Part shown: positions 17,086 through 25,502 of the stretch, piece after piece
How the letters are laid out: each line of letters starts with the position of its first letter
Numbering within the stretch: the stretch's first letter is position 1
Source: Planctomycetaceae bacterium
GTDB lineage: Bacteria > Planctomycetota > Phycisphaerae > UBA1845 > UTPLA1
Length of the DNA: 64,000 nucleotides
NCBI GenBank assembly: GCA_006969385.1
Contig: CP030884.1
Location: 2,108,001-2,172,000, forward strand
Reading direction: 5' to 3'
The notes under the pieces: generated by a model
Database searches by the model: none
What the model was told of the DNA's origin: nothing
The model's input: only the letters and a program-made list of their open reading frames with translations
Position numbers and translations under genes: made by a program

Positions 17086-17280
17086 ATGACGCATCAACCG
17101 GAACACTGTGTGTGTCCGTTCTTCGAAGGGAAGGATCGGCGCTGTGCCCAACGATTCAACTTGCAGCAACTCGGCGATGTATTCGACCAATGCCTCGATG
17201 CCTTCGAGGGTTGCCGCATCTATCAGCAGCTTACCGTCGGCGAAACCGAAGCGGACGGCTGCGGCGTCCGGGCCGCCTGA
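17086..17280 (+). CDS. Small cysteine-rich protein (64 aa) ahead of xer
   Basis: ATG 17086 has GGGGAGG at 17071-17077. The product begins MTHQPEHCVCPFF and contains cysteines at positions 8, 10, 20, 36 and 43, in the arrangement HCVCPFFEGKDRRCAQRFNL ... DVFDQCLDAFEGCRIY. The spaced cysteines and the C-x(6)-CxxY end suggest a metal or Fe-S binding mini-protein. No characterised family was recognised. Its 3' end overlaps the N-terminal coding region of the Xer recombinase in another frame, indicating coupling. A GTG at 17041 would lengthen it but lacks a good ribosome site. Confidence 0.6.
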   Translation: MTHQPEHCVCPFFEGKDRRCAQRFNLQQLGDVFDQCLDAFEGCRIYQQLTVGETEADGCGVRAA

Positions 17281-18196
17281 ATCCAAATCTTCTCCCGCCT
17301 TCGATTGGCCGCGTGGGCTCGCGGGCTTTATCGAATATCTCCGCAGCGAGTGCGGCCTCGCCCCGAACACCATCGAAGCGTATCAGCGCGACGTCGGCGA
17401 ATTCGTCGACATGTTGATCGAGCGCGATGTGGTCGGTCCGCCGGCGCTTAGCATTCAAATCGTGCAATCGCATTTGGTGCGGCTCAACGAACGTCGTCTT
17501 TCGTTGGCGTCGGTCGCACGACATTTCGCGTCGATCAAAATGTTCCTGCGTTATCTGTTCATCACGGGCGCGATGCAGGAAGATTTCTGCAGCCTGATGG
17601 AAACGCCCAAGCGCTGGCAGAAGCTGCCGCACAGTTTGCCGCGGCAACAACTGGAAAAACTGCTCGACGCGCCGCAACCGGGGGAGCCGTATTTCGCCCG
17701 CGATCGCGCGATTTTAGAGTTGCTGTATGCAACGGGCATGCGTGTAAGCGAATTGGCGTCGCTAACGATCGACAGCCTGAATCTCGACATCGGTTACCTT
17801 CGCTGTTTGGGCAAAGGCAATAAGGAACGCATCATTCCGCTCGGCGGTCGCGCGATCGACGCTGTGCGCGCTTATATCGCTGGCTTGCGAACCTCGTTAA
17901 CCGCCGCCACGCCGCATTCGCGCACACTCTTTGTCTCGCGCACCGGTCGTGGCATGGATCGCACCAATATCTGGCGGCTCGTCAATCGCTACGCAACGAT
18001 GGTCGGCATCACGGGCCCGATCGGTCCCCACACGATTCGCCATTGTTTTGCGACGCATTTGCTCGAGGGCGGTGCGGATTTGCGCATCGTGCAGGAACTG
18101 TTAGGTCATGCCAGCGTCGCAACGACGCAGATTTATACGCACGTCGATATCACGCGCCTGAAGGGTATTCACTCGCGCTGTCATCCTCGGCAGTAG
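17198..18196 (+). CDS. xerD: Tyrosine site-specific recombinase, XerC/XerD family
   Basis: XerC/D recombinases resolve chromosome dimers at dif or act on other short sites. The N-terminal SAM-like DNA-binding domain (LAGFIEYLRSECGLAPNTIEAY) is followed by the catalytic domain with Arg (ATGMRVSELASL), Lys (GKGNKERIIPL), His-x-x-Arg (PHTIRHCFATHL), His (LLGHASVATTQIY) and nucleophile Tyr (IYTHVDITRLK), so all catalytic residues are present. Length is ~330 aa from ATG 17198; ATG 17177 or a start at 17108 would overlap the small Cys-rich gene more. The exact start is uncertain. It could serve chromosome resolution or be an integrase-like protein; XerD is the closer family match. Confidence 0.88.
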   Translation: MPSRVAASISSLPSAKPKRTAAASGPPESKSSPAFDWPRGLAGFIEYLRSECGLAPNTIEAYQRDVGEFVDMLIERDVVGPPALSIQIVQSHLVRLNERRLSLASVARHFASIKMFLRYLFITGAMQEDFCSLMETPKRWQKLPHSLPRQQLEKLLDAPQPGEPYFARDRAILELLYATGMRVSELASLTIDSLNLDIGYLRCLGKGNKERIIPLGGRAIDAVRAYIAGLRTSLTAATPHSRTLFVSRTGRGMDRTNIWRLVNRYATMVGITGPIGPHTIRHCFATHLLEGGADLRIVQELLGHASVATTQIYTHVDITRLKGIHSRCHPRQ

Positions 18197-18340
18197 TTAT
18201 CACCCGCATTACGCCGTCACCCCTTCACTTTCAGAATAGCCGACAAATAGGACCGAACTACGAGTTCCCGTATCCAAATTCGATACTTATGGTGGCTGGG
18301 CGATCTGTCGATGGATTGGGCGGGTTTCAGGAGTCTCACC

Positions 18341-19387
18341 ATGAATCAGTCTTTGCTATACGGGGCGGCGTCCCTACCCGAAAAACCGGTCCACGGTTCG
18401 CCATTTGCCTCTTTATCTGACCGATGGTTTGAGCTGCTGCTTATCACGATAGTCTTACTGGTGACGACGGTTGCTCACGCGCTGATCGGTACCAATATGA
18501 TTGTCGTGCATTTCTTTTACCTGCCGGTGATTATCGCCGCCCATTATTTCGGACGGTCGCTGGCATGTACGACCGCTCTGTTGAGTGTGCTACTCGTATC
18601 GACGTTTGTCATGATCGATCCCGAGCGCTACATGGGCTCGATCGATTCCACCATCATGTTGATGTTTCACATTCTGGCTTGGGGATCGTTTCTCGGAATT
18701 ACGGCGCTACTGATGGGGACGCTGTCGAATCAGCGTAGCAAGGCGTTGGTCGAGGTGCGCGAAGCGCATATCGGCATTATCGAGATTCTTTCGAAGTATC
18801 TAAGCTCTGCGGATCTGTATACCAAGTCACACTCTATGCGCGTCTCGGAGTTGTCGGTCGCGATTGCCGAGAAAATGCGTTTAAAGCCGTCATTGATCGA
18901 GGATATCCGCGTCGGCGCGTTACTTCACGACATCGGTAAGATCGAAATATCCACCAAACTGATCAAAAAGGCGGCCGCTCTTGACGAAGACGAGCGCGCA
19001 GAAGTCGACGCCCACACGGTTCAAGGTGCGGACCTCGTGCGATCGTTGGGCACCATCCTCGATAGTGCCATTCCCGTCATTCAGCATCATCACGATCACT
19101 ATTCGGCCGATTCCAAGCACGACGGATTGCACGGTGATGAAATTCCGATCGGTGCTCGGGTGGTCTCGGTGGCCGATGCCTACGATGCCATCATCACGGA
19201 TCGACCGTACCGCCGCGGTCGCACGCCCGAAGAGGCGGTGGCGATTATCCGTCAGGCTGCGGGTACGCAGTTCGATCCTGCTGTCGTGTCGGCGTTTGAG
19301 CGAGTTATCACGCTACAGGTGAATGATTTGGAGGACGAAGTGGATATTGCGGCTGCACACGAACGCGAACGCGTTCCAGTAGGTTAA
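18341..19387 (+). CDS. HD-GYP-like phosphodiesterase with membrane sensor and no GYP motif
   Basis: This ~348-aa protein has an N-terminal membrane region (about residues 20-130, four or five helices) and a C-terminal HD domain. The metal-binding pattern is seen in YTKSHSMRVSEL, LHDIGKIEIS, VDAHTVQGADLV, IQHHHDHY and VADAYDAIITDRPYR. In canonical HD-GYP c-di-GMP phosphodiesterases the HHE...DGxGYPxGLxGxxIP segment follows. Here it reads HHDHYSADSKHDGLHGDEIP, so the GYP triad is missing and HHE is HHD. Metal binding looks intact but substrate preference may differ. ATG 18341 follows CAGGAG. The gene sits just after xer. Confidence 0.8.
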   Translation: MNQSLLYGAASLPEKPVHGSPFASLSDRWFELLLITIVLLVTTVAHALIGTNMIVVHFFYLPVIIAAHYFGRSLACTTALLSVLLVSTFVMIDPERYMGSIDSTIMLMFHILAWGSFLGITALLMGTLSNQRSKALVEVREAHIGIIEILSKYLSSADLYTKSHSMRVSELSVAIAEKMRLKPSLIEDIRVGALLHDIGKIEISTKLIKKAAALDEDERAEVDAHTVQGADLVRSLGTILDSAIPVIQHHHDHYSADSKHDGLHGDEIPIGARVVSVADAYDAIITDRPYRRGRTPEEAVAIIRQAAGTQFDPAVVSAFERVITLQVNDLEDEVDIAAAHERERVPVG

Positions 19388-19559
19388 CAGCATCAGTTTT
19401 ATAGTCCAAACGATCACCAAAAAATAGAATCGAATTGCTCATACAGATAAGACCGTAGGGTTCACGCGCATTTGGGCAACCGCGTACTGTACTGCTCCGT
19501 AAATCGAGATCGCCGTAATTCGGAGATTCAGGTTACTGAGCCATAGTTTTTCAGCTGCC

Positions 19560-20312
19560 CTATTGCAGCGCCTTCGACCAGCGCCCCATCAACTTGTGAT
19601 TGGTCATGTCGATCTGCAAGGGCGTGACAGACACATACCCTTCCGCAACGGCGTGTCGATCCGTATCCGTCTGGTCGCCAATGTTCTTAAAATCGCCGCT
19701 AAGCCAGTAGTAGGGTCGGCCCATCGGGTCTTCGCGGCGTTCGATGCGTTCGACCATATCGTGCGAAGACATCGGGGCGATGCGCGTGCCGCGGGGGCGA
19801 CCGTCCGTCAGTTCCGGAATGTTGATGTTGCAAACGCAGCCTGCCGGCAGGTCGGTCGCGACGACCTGTTGAATAATCTCGTCGGATATTGCCGCCGCCC
19901 GGTCGTAATTCATTTCCTTTGCCAACTCGAGCGAAATCGCGACGGCGGGCACGCCCTTGATCGCCGCTTCCATCGCCGCCGAAACCGTTCCCGAATACAG
20001 CACGTGTATGCCGGTGTTCAGGCCGCTATTGATGCCGGACACGACCAAGTCCGGCAGCGGGTCGCAGAGCGCGTGCAGCGCTAATTTGACGCAGTCGGCG
20101 GGCGTGCCCTCGACGGCGGTGCCGAAGACATCGCCGTTGAGTCGAACCTCATGCCAAAGCACCGGGTGGCGGATGGTGATGGCGTGCGATCCCCCGGATT
20201 GCACGGTCATCGGCGCCACGATGCGGACGTCGGCCCGCTCGGCGAGCTTGCGATAAATCGCCAGGATACCGGGCGCGTAGATGCCGTCATCATTGGTAAG
20301 CAGGATACGCAT
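19560..20312 (-). CDS. surE: 5'/3'-nucleotidase SurE
   Basis: SurE is a metal-dependent phosphatase acting on nucleoside monophosphates, in stationary-phase survival and nucleotide salvage. The 250-aa product starts MRILLTNDDGIYAPG (metal-binding DD). It continues with the SGGSHAITI loop, GTPADCVKLAL, and LVVSGINSGLNTG, and has the C-terminal tetramerisation region. All diagnostic motifs are intact. The true start is the ATG at 20312; the open frame upstream to 20690 carries no recognisable sequence. It is transcribed divergently from the TMTC-like gene. Confidence 0.95.
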   Translation of the reverse strand: MRILLTNDDGIYAPGILAIYRKLAERADVRIVAPMTVQSGGSHAITIRHPVLWHEVRLNGDVFGTAVEGTPADCVKLALHALCDPLPDLVVSGINSGLNTGIHVLYSGTVSAAMEAAIKGVPAVAISLELAKEMNYDRAAAISDEIIQQVVATDLPAGCVCNINIPELTDGRPRGTRIAPMSSHDMVERIERREDPMGRPYYWLSGDFKNIGDQTDTDRHAVAEGYVSVTPLQIDMTNHKLMGRWSKALQ

Positions 20313-20562
20313 GAGCGGCGATTGTAGGTCCACTCGGGCATCCCTACAATTAAAGAGATGGCCCATCGGCAAGGCATGCCGGGGGCGTTTGATATCTAAG
20401 TCCTTCGGCAGAAAGTATCGTGGTGGCACCACCGTCTGGGCTGTGAAAGCAGGCGAGACGCCCGTGTCACTGGCGATGATTCTTTTGCGCGGCCACTCAG
20501 GGATTCCTACTTTTGTTATGGTGCACCAAGTGCAACAAACCGAGACGGTGCCTAAGCGCGGC

Positions 20563-22494
20563 ATGTCCGACCATATGCGTACGTTTTTGACGCTCTTGGT
20601 GATGCTACTGATGACGGGGCTGGTGCTGAGCGAATTGCTGCACGCCGATTTGGTGACCGACGACGATCGCGCGGCCGTGTTGCGCGGCAAGCTGTGGGCG
20701 TCGCATTACGATCAGGTTTGGCAGCGGTTGCAGCGCGACGTCGGTGAGTCATGGCATGAGGTGTTCGATATCTTCGTCGATCAACGCGTAACGCCGGTCG
20801 ACAACACTTCCGGTTTTTATCAGCCGCTGGTGGCCCTGTCGCTGATGGTCGACGCGCTTATCGTGGACGATTGGCAGGCGCGCGGCTTCTTTTTCCATCG
20901 TACGAATTTAGCGATTCACTTGCTTAACGTCGGGCTGGTGTTTGCGCTACTGCGCCGCTGGGGTAAGGGCTGGTGGTGGCCCGCGTTATTGACGATGGTG
21001 TTCGCGCTACACCCGGTGCAGGTCGAGTCGGTTGCATCGATCGCGCAACGCATGACGCTGTTGGCGACGACCTGGGCATTATTGGCGACGCATTGTTATT
21101 TGCGTTACGCGACGACGCTCTACTCGCGCTGGATGGTGGCAACGATGATCGCTTACGCGGCGATTCTGCTGACGCGCCCGTTGTTTATCGCGTTACCGGT
21201 TGTCTTTTTGTTGCTGGACATCTGGCCGTTGCAGCGTCACGGCTGGCGACCTTTATTAGAGAAGATTCCGCTGGTCGGGTTGTTGATCGTCGGCCATTTC
21301 CTGGTGCAGTCGATTCGGGCCGATGCGCAACCCGCGCAGCATGAGATGTTGGGCGGTATCTCTTTACTGGTGCATTCGCTGGCGGCGTTGCTCGTGCGGC
21401 TCGTCGTACCGATCGGGCTATTGCCGCATTCGCCCACGGATGTCGGTGTCGGGACCTACGCGCTTGGCAGGTGGTTCGATGCGTCGGTGCTGGTCGTATT
21501 GATGCTGCTGGCGGCATGGGCGTTTCGACATCGAGCGCGGGGCTGGCTCGTCGGTCTTGGCGGTTGTTTGTTGTTGGTTGCTCCGGCGTTACTACAAGCG
21601 CCATACAGTTCGACGTTATTGAGCGACCAATATCTATACGCGGCGTTGATCGTGCCGCTATTGGCATTGAGCGCCGCCATAGGTCTGAATCACGAATCGT
21701 TTCGACCGCGCATGCGACAATGGGTCGGCGTGATCGGCTGCGGCGTCGTCGCGTCGTTGGCCGTCGGCAGTTACGCCCAATCGACGCATTGGACGACGGA
21801 ACGGCTGATGGCGCTCCGCACGCGCGACTTGTATCCGGAGCGTGCGTTGGGTTACGTCAAGTTGGTGGAAGCGTACATTCGCGAAAACGATTTGGAAGCG
21901 GCGCTGGCGTATGCCAAACGCGCCGCTGACAAAGAAAAAAACGACGCGTCCACGCAGTTTTATCTCGGCACGCTGATGTTGCTCAACGAGAGCAGTCGCA
22001 GCGCCGACGCGATCGAGCCGTTGCAGCGCGCCTTGAAGAACAACCCGGATTGGATCGAATGTTTGCAGAATCTGGCCGTCGCTTACGCGCGCGGCGGCAA
22101 GCCCGAAGAAGCGATTACATATTACGAGCGCGCACGCGACTTGAGCCCGCAGTCGGCGGCGATTCGCGTCGGGTTGGGCAATGCCTATCTCAGCGTTGCC
22201 CGTTATGCGTCGGCGCGGGGCGAGTTTGCCGAAGCCTTGCGCGTAACCAACGACCCCAACGCGCACTTGGGTTTGGCGGCGGCGTGGGCGGCGCTCGATC
22301 TTCCCGAGTATGCGCTGCGACACCTAGCGGCGGCCGTCGCGAAGAATCCGGACATGGTGCACGCGGCCGGGCGCTCCCGATTGTTGCGCAAGTACGCCGA
22401 TCGCCCCGAATTTGCCGATTTGATCGACACGACGCAGCAACCAATGCAGGCGGATTTGCCATTTACGTCGACGGATACGTCGTTCGGTTCTTAA
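20563..22494 (+). CDS. TMTC-like membrane protein with C-terminal TPR
   Basis: This ~640-aa protein begins with a signal-anchor helix (FLTLLVMLLMTGLVLS). It has a polytopic membrane domain of about ten helices; the first loop includes FYQPLVALSLMVDAL and HRTNLAIHLLNVGLVFALLRR. This pattern is typical of the DUF1736/TMTC O-mannosyltransferase-like family, where these positions flank the Asp-bearing loop (here LVTDDDRAAV). The C-terminal ~220 residues hold about five TPR units (e.g. AIEPLQRALKNNPDWIECLQ, NLAVAYARGGKPEEAITYYE). Likely a lipid-linked-sugar glycosyltransferase or scaffold; the substrate is unknown. ATG 20563 is used; ATG 20518 adds 15 residues. Confidence 0.75.
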   Translation: MSDHMRTFLTLLVMLLMTGLVLSELLHADLVTDDDRAAVLRGKLWASHYDQVWQRLQRDVGESWHEVFDIFVDQRVTPVDNTSGFYQPLVALSLMVDALIVDDWQARGFFFHRTNLAIHLLNVGLVFALLRRWGKGWWWPALLTMVFALHPVQVESVASIAQRMTLLATTWALLATHCYLRYATTLYSRWMVATMIAYAAILLTRPLFIALPVVFLLLDIWPLQRHGWRPLLEKIPLVGLLIVGHFLVQSIRADAQPAQHEMLGGISLLVHSLAALLVRLVVPIGLLPHSPTDVGVGTYALGRWFDASVLVVLMLLAAWAFRHRARGWLVGLGGCLLLVAPALLQAPYSSTLLSDQYLYAALIVPLLALSAAIGLNHESFRPRMRQWVGVIGCGVVASLAVGSYAQSTHWTTERLMALRTRDLYPERALGYVKLVEAYIRENDLEAALAYAKRAADKEKNDASTQFYLGTLMLLNESSRSADAIEPLQRALKNNPDWIECLQNLAVAYARGGKPEEAITYYERARDLSPQSAAIRVGLGNAYLSVARYASARGEFAEALRVTNDPNAHLGLAAAWAALDLPEYALRHLAAAVAKNPDMVHAAGRSRLLRKYADRPEFADLIDTTQQPMQADLPFTSTDTSFGS

Positions 22495-22513
22495 TGCAAG
22501 CCCACTCAATCGT

Positions 22514-23233
22514 ATGAAACAACGCAGCCAAAAAGACGAATCGATCGTGCTATCGCGCGCCCAAAGTCGGCGCGTGGACCAGATCGCCATCGGAGACTAC
22601 GGCATTCCCGGCATCGTGTTGATGGAAAACGCGGCGCGTAACGCCAGCGATGTTATCGTTGAAAAACTTCAACACCGACCCGCAAGTAAGAGCAACGCAC
22701 CCAGCGTTTTGATCGCGTGCGGCGGCGGCAACAACGGCGGCGATGGTTACGCCATCGCGCGGCGTTTACATAACCGAGGCGTTGGGGTGGCGCTGATCGC
22801 GGCCGTGCCGGGATCCAAGTTGAGCGGCGATGCGAAAGTCAATCACGACATCGCGCAGAGGATGAATCTTCCGATGGCGGCTTGGCCCTCGGAGCAGAGC
22901 GATGCATGGATAGCAAGCGGACCATTGGTCGTCGTCGATGCATTGCTCGGAACCGGTTTTAGCGGTGAGGTTCGGCCGCCGATGGATGAATTGATTAAGC
23001 GGATTAACGGTATCGATGGCTATTGCGTTGCGATTGATGTGCCGTCGGGTTTGGATTGCGAATCGGGCCAACCCAGCAACGCGACCGTTCGTGCCGATAT
23101 GACGGTAACGTTTGTCGCGCTCAAAACGGGATTTATTCAACCAGCGGCCGAACCGTTCCTGGGGGAAATAAAGGTCGTCGATATCGGCGCGCCGCCGGAG
23201 ATTGTGCGGCGGGTGTTAATGCTTATTAGCTAA
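22514..23233 (+). CDS. nnrE: NAD(P)H-hydrate epimerase (YjeF N-terminal domain)
   Basis: The enzyme interconverts R and S hydrates of NAD(P)H, supplying the S form for dehydration back to NAD(P)H. The 239-aa product carries YjeF_N features: QSRRVDQIAIGDYGIPGIVL, MENAARNA, the glycine-rich CGGGNNGGDGYAIAR, VDALLGTGFSGEVR and IDVPSGLDCESG (with catalytic Asp). It lacks the C-terminal ADP/ATP-dependent dehydratase domain, so it is the stand-alone form; no dehydratase gene is in the window. It starts 19 bp after the TMTC-like gene and is probably cotranscribed. Confidence 0.92.
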   Translation: MKQRSQKDESIVLSRAQSRRVDQIAIGDYGIPGIVLMENAARNASDVIVEKLQHRPASKSNAPSVLIACGGGNNGGDGYAIARRLHNRGVGVALIAAVPGSKLSGDAKVNHDIAQRMNLPMAAWPSEQSDAWIASGPLVVVDALLGTGFSGEVRPPMDELIKRINGIDGYCVAIDVPSGLDCESGQPSNATVRADMTVTFVALKTGFIQPAAEPFLGEIKVVDIGAPPEIVRRVLMLIS

Positions 23234-23313
23234 TCCAATGGTCGCATGCAGGTCGTGGAATCTTAATGGCAATTGCCAATGTGTAATGGTTTTCAAACAT
23301 GCATTCGCTCTTC

Positions 23314-23621
23314 CAACGCCAAGTGCGTTGTTTCAATAGCCTGGGGTTGACGCGTAGCGGCTACCCCAGGGTTTTGCTGGTGTAATGCCAATGAACTCTG
23401 AAGGAGTTCCGTCCGGTCCCAAGTGATTGGTGATGGTCCGAAGATGAGTGTCGGTCGTTATTCGAGTGGCGCGAGTTCGAGTTGGATGAATGTTATGTTT
23501 GGAATTGATCGCGTCGCATGCCGCAACGCTTACAGCGTTGGAACGGGTTAGACAGTATCGAAACCTAGGGTAGCCGCTACGCGTCAACCCTAGGCTATTG
23601 GCGTAACGCCTTTGGCGTTGG
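23314..23621. repeat. Multi-hairpin intergenic element (copy C)
   Basis: The gap 23234-23859 (626 bp) contains no gene but six hairpins in series: CAACGC/GCGTTG 23314-23330, CCTGGGG...CCCCAGG 23340-23370, GAACTC/GAGTTC 23393-23409, CAACGC/GCGTTG 23524-23540, CCTAGGG...CCCTAGG 23564-23594 and AACGCC/GGCGTT 23605-23619. The last half is a reverse-complement-like mirror of the first. The same order is found at 27519-27731. In this copy about 115 bp separates hairpins 3 and 4. The flanks at 23622-23859 are AT-rich with nothing recognised. Confidence 0.75.
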
Positions 23622-23859
23622 ATTTGGCGACTAGTACGTTCGAACCTCAAATGTATCGTTATGGCAGCACGTTTCGAGAGAGAACGGCGTAACTAATGAT
23701 TTCGATTCTATTTGGTCTTGGATTCGATGGCATTACACGTTTCATCGGCTAAGCGGTCACTCTGTTTTCAGGTAGCCTCATTGCATTTATTAATAAATAC
23801 AAATAGCTAGATTGTATATCATGCGTTACACGTCTGCGCCCATCAAAGCGCTAAAGCCG

Positions 23860-24663
23860 TTACCTCAACCGCGCACGCAACCACTGTGCCGTTTCCTCCA
23901 CCAATCGATCGCTTAGCGCCACATCGCGCATGCCGTGATCGTCGGTATCGAGCGCGACCAACTCAAACTCCACAGTCGTTCTCGTAAGCGCCGCTTCGTA
24001 AGCGCGGGCATGTTCGAACGGCACTTCCGTATCGCCATTGCCGTGGAATATCAGCGTCGGGCATGCGGCGAGGGCGAGTTGCGTCGCGGCGTCCTGATTC
24101 TCCTCCACGACCTGCTCGAAAAACGCCTGCCCCAGCCGCAGGCCTCGATACGGCAGCCAGCCTTGAGCCCGCAACAGCGCCCACGCATCGTCGTTCATAT
24201 ACATCTCGATCAACCGTCGCGGATGGGCGACCGGTGCCCAAAGCGTTGCCGTTTTAAAAATGCGCGTCGCCCCCGCGATCCCACCGGCCGTCACGGCCCC
24301 AAAGCTACTCGCACACAATCCGAGCCGCTGGCCGTCACACCAAGGTTGCCCTTGCACCCATTGCAAGACGGCCTGCAAATCATCGCGCATCGTTTGTGGC
24401 GTTAAATGGTCGAACTTGCCGCTGCTTTCGCCGCAACCGGTGAAATCGAACGTCACGCAGCCGACGCCGAGTTCGACGAGGCGCCGCCCCAATTGCGGAT
24501 AGCGATAGCAAGAGCCGATGCGCGTGCCGGTCAGGCCATGACAACATATCACGACGGGCACGGATGATTCTGCTGAACCGTGCGGCAGGTACTGCGTAGA
24601 AGCGATATGACCGCCCGCCGTTTCGATGGCGTGCCAGCTAAGTGAAATGTTCATACTCGGCAT
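23860..24663 (-). CDS. Alpha/beta hydrolase family protein
   Basis: This ~267-aa protein has the alpha/beta hydrolase pattern: the oxyanion His-Gly (VVICCHGLTG), a DFTGCGESSG strand-loop, and a nucleophile elbow LCASSFGAVTAG. Here the elbow is AS-S-FG (C-A-S-S-F-G, i.e. G replaced by A ahead of the Ser), so the nucleophile is likely Ser but non-standard. Late motifs are PTLIFHGNGDTEVP (Asp/acid) and DTDDHGMRD (catalytic His). The family includes esterases, acyl-peptidases and dienelactone hydrolases; the substrate is unknown. Starts at 24663 or 24654 are preferred over 24714. It is divergent from pdxJ. Confidence 0.83.
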   Translation of the reverse strand: MPSMNISLSWHAIETAGGHIASTQYLPHGSAESSVPVVICCHGLTGTRIGSCYRYPQLGRRLVELGVGCVTFDFTGCGESSGKFDHLTPQTMRDDLQAVLQWVQGQPWCDGQRLGLCASSFGAVTAGGIAGATRIFKTATLWAPVAHPRRLIEMYMNDDAWALLRAQGWLPYRGLRLGQAFFEQVVEENQDAATQLALAACPTLIFHGNGDTEVPFEHARAYEAALTRTTVEFELVALDTDDHGMRDVALSDRLVEETAQWLRARLR

Positions 24664-24766
24664 CTTACGGTATGTCGTAGCTATGCGACGAGTTTGCGAT
24701 TTCAGTATCGGCAACGGCCCAACTCAGATATACTTCGCAGTCAGCTTAAAGAGGAACTCACCGTAT

Positions 24767-25498
24767 ATGCCCACGCTAGGTGTCAACATCGATCACGTCG
24801 CCACGGTGCGACAAGCACGACGAACCGACGAGCCCGACCCGGTATGGGCGGCCGTCGAAGCACAGCTCGCCGGGGCGTCGTGCATCACGTTTCATTTGCG
24901 CGAAGATCGACGGCATATCATCGATCGCGATGTTCCGCTGCTCAAAGGCGTCGTCAACGTCAAGCTCAACATGGAAATGGCCATCGCGCCCGATGTCGTC
25001 GCCATCGCAGTAGAAACCCGTCCCGATCAATGCTGTCTCGTGCCCGAAAAGCGCGAAGAGGTGACGACCGAGGGCGGTCTCGATGTCGTGAAGATGCGCG
25101 ACAAGCTAAAGGGCGTCGTAAGCAAGCTGCGCGATGTCGGCAGCGTGTGCAGCGCCTTCATCGAGCCCGATCCGGCGCAGATCGAAGCGGCGGCGGCCCT
25201 CGGGTTTGAAGTCGTCGAACTTTGGACCGGCGGCTACGCCCACGCGGCGAATCCCGAAGCGCGGGTGATCGAGTTGGAGAAACTCGATCGCGGCATCGCA
25301 TTTGCCGAAGGATGCGGCTTGCGCGTGCATGGCGGTCACGGATTGACCTATCGAAATATCGGCCCGGTCGCAGGATTGTCGGGCTTTGAGGAATTTAACA
25401 TCGGCCACAGCATCATGGCGCGTGCCATGTTTGTCGGTGTACGCACGGCGACTGCCGAGATGGTCGCCTTGCTCGATCAACACGGGTCAAAGGAGTAG
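24767..25498 (+). CDS. pdxJ: Pyridoxine 5'-phosphate synthase
   Basis: PdxJ condenses 1-deoxyxylulose 5-phosphate with 3-amino-2-oxopropyl phosphate to form pyridoxine 5'-phosphate (vitamin B6). The 243-aa product shows the family signature LGVNIDHVATVRQAR at the N-terminus. Also present are FHLREDRRHI (substrate/phosphate contacts), VKLNMEMA, LVPEKREEVTTEGG, ELWTGGYAH and the C-terminal EFNIGHSIMARA. All expected segments are intact. ATG 24767 follows GAGGAA at 24751. The gene is only 4 bp from dapA, so they form an operon. Upstream frame extension to 24626 has no supporting signal. Confidence 0.96.
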   Translation: MPTLGVNIDHVATVRQARRTDEPDPVWAAVEAQLAGASCITFHLREDRRHIIDRDVPLLKGVVNVKLNMEMAIAPDVVAIAVETRPDQCCLVPEKREEVTTEGGLDVVKMRDKLKGVVSKLRDVGSVCSAFIEPDPAQIEAAAALGFEVVELWTGGYAHAANPEARVIELEKLDRGIAFAEGCGLRVHGGHGLTYRNIGPVAGLSGFEEFNIGHSIMARAMFVGVRTATAEMVALLDQHGSKE

Positions 25499-25502
25499 TC
25501 CC

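Noticed and set aside
23333..23650. Frames within the multi-hairpin elements (e.g. 105 codons on minus strand)
   Set aside because: They read through palindromic repeats and give repetitive, non-protein-like translations.
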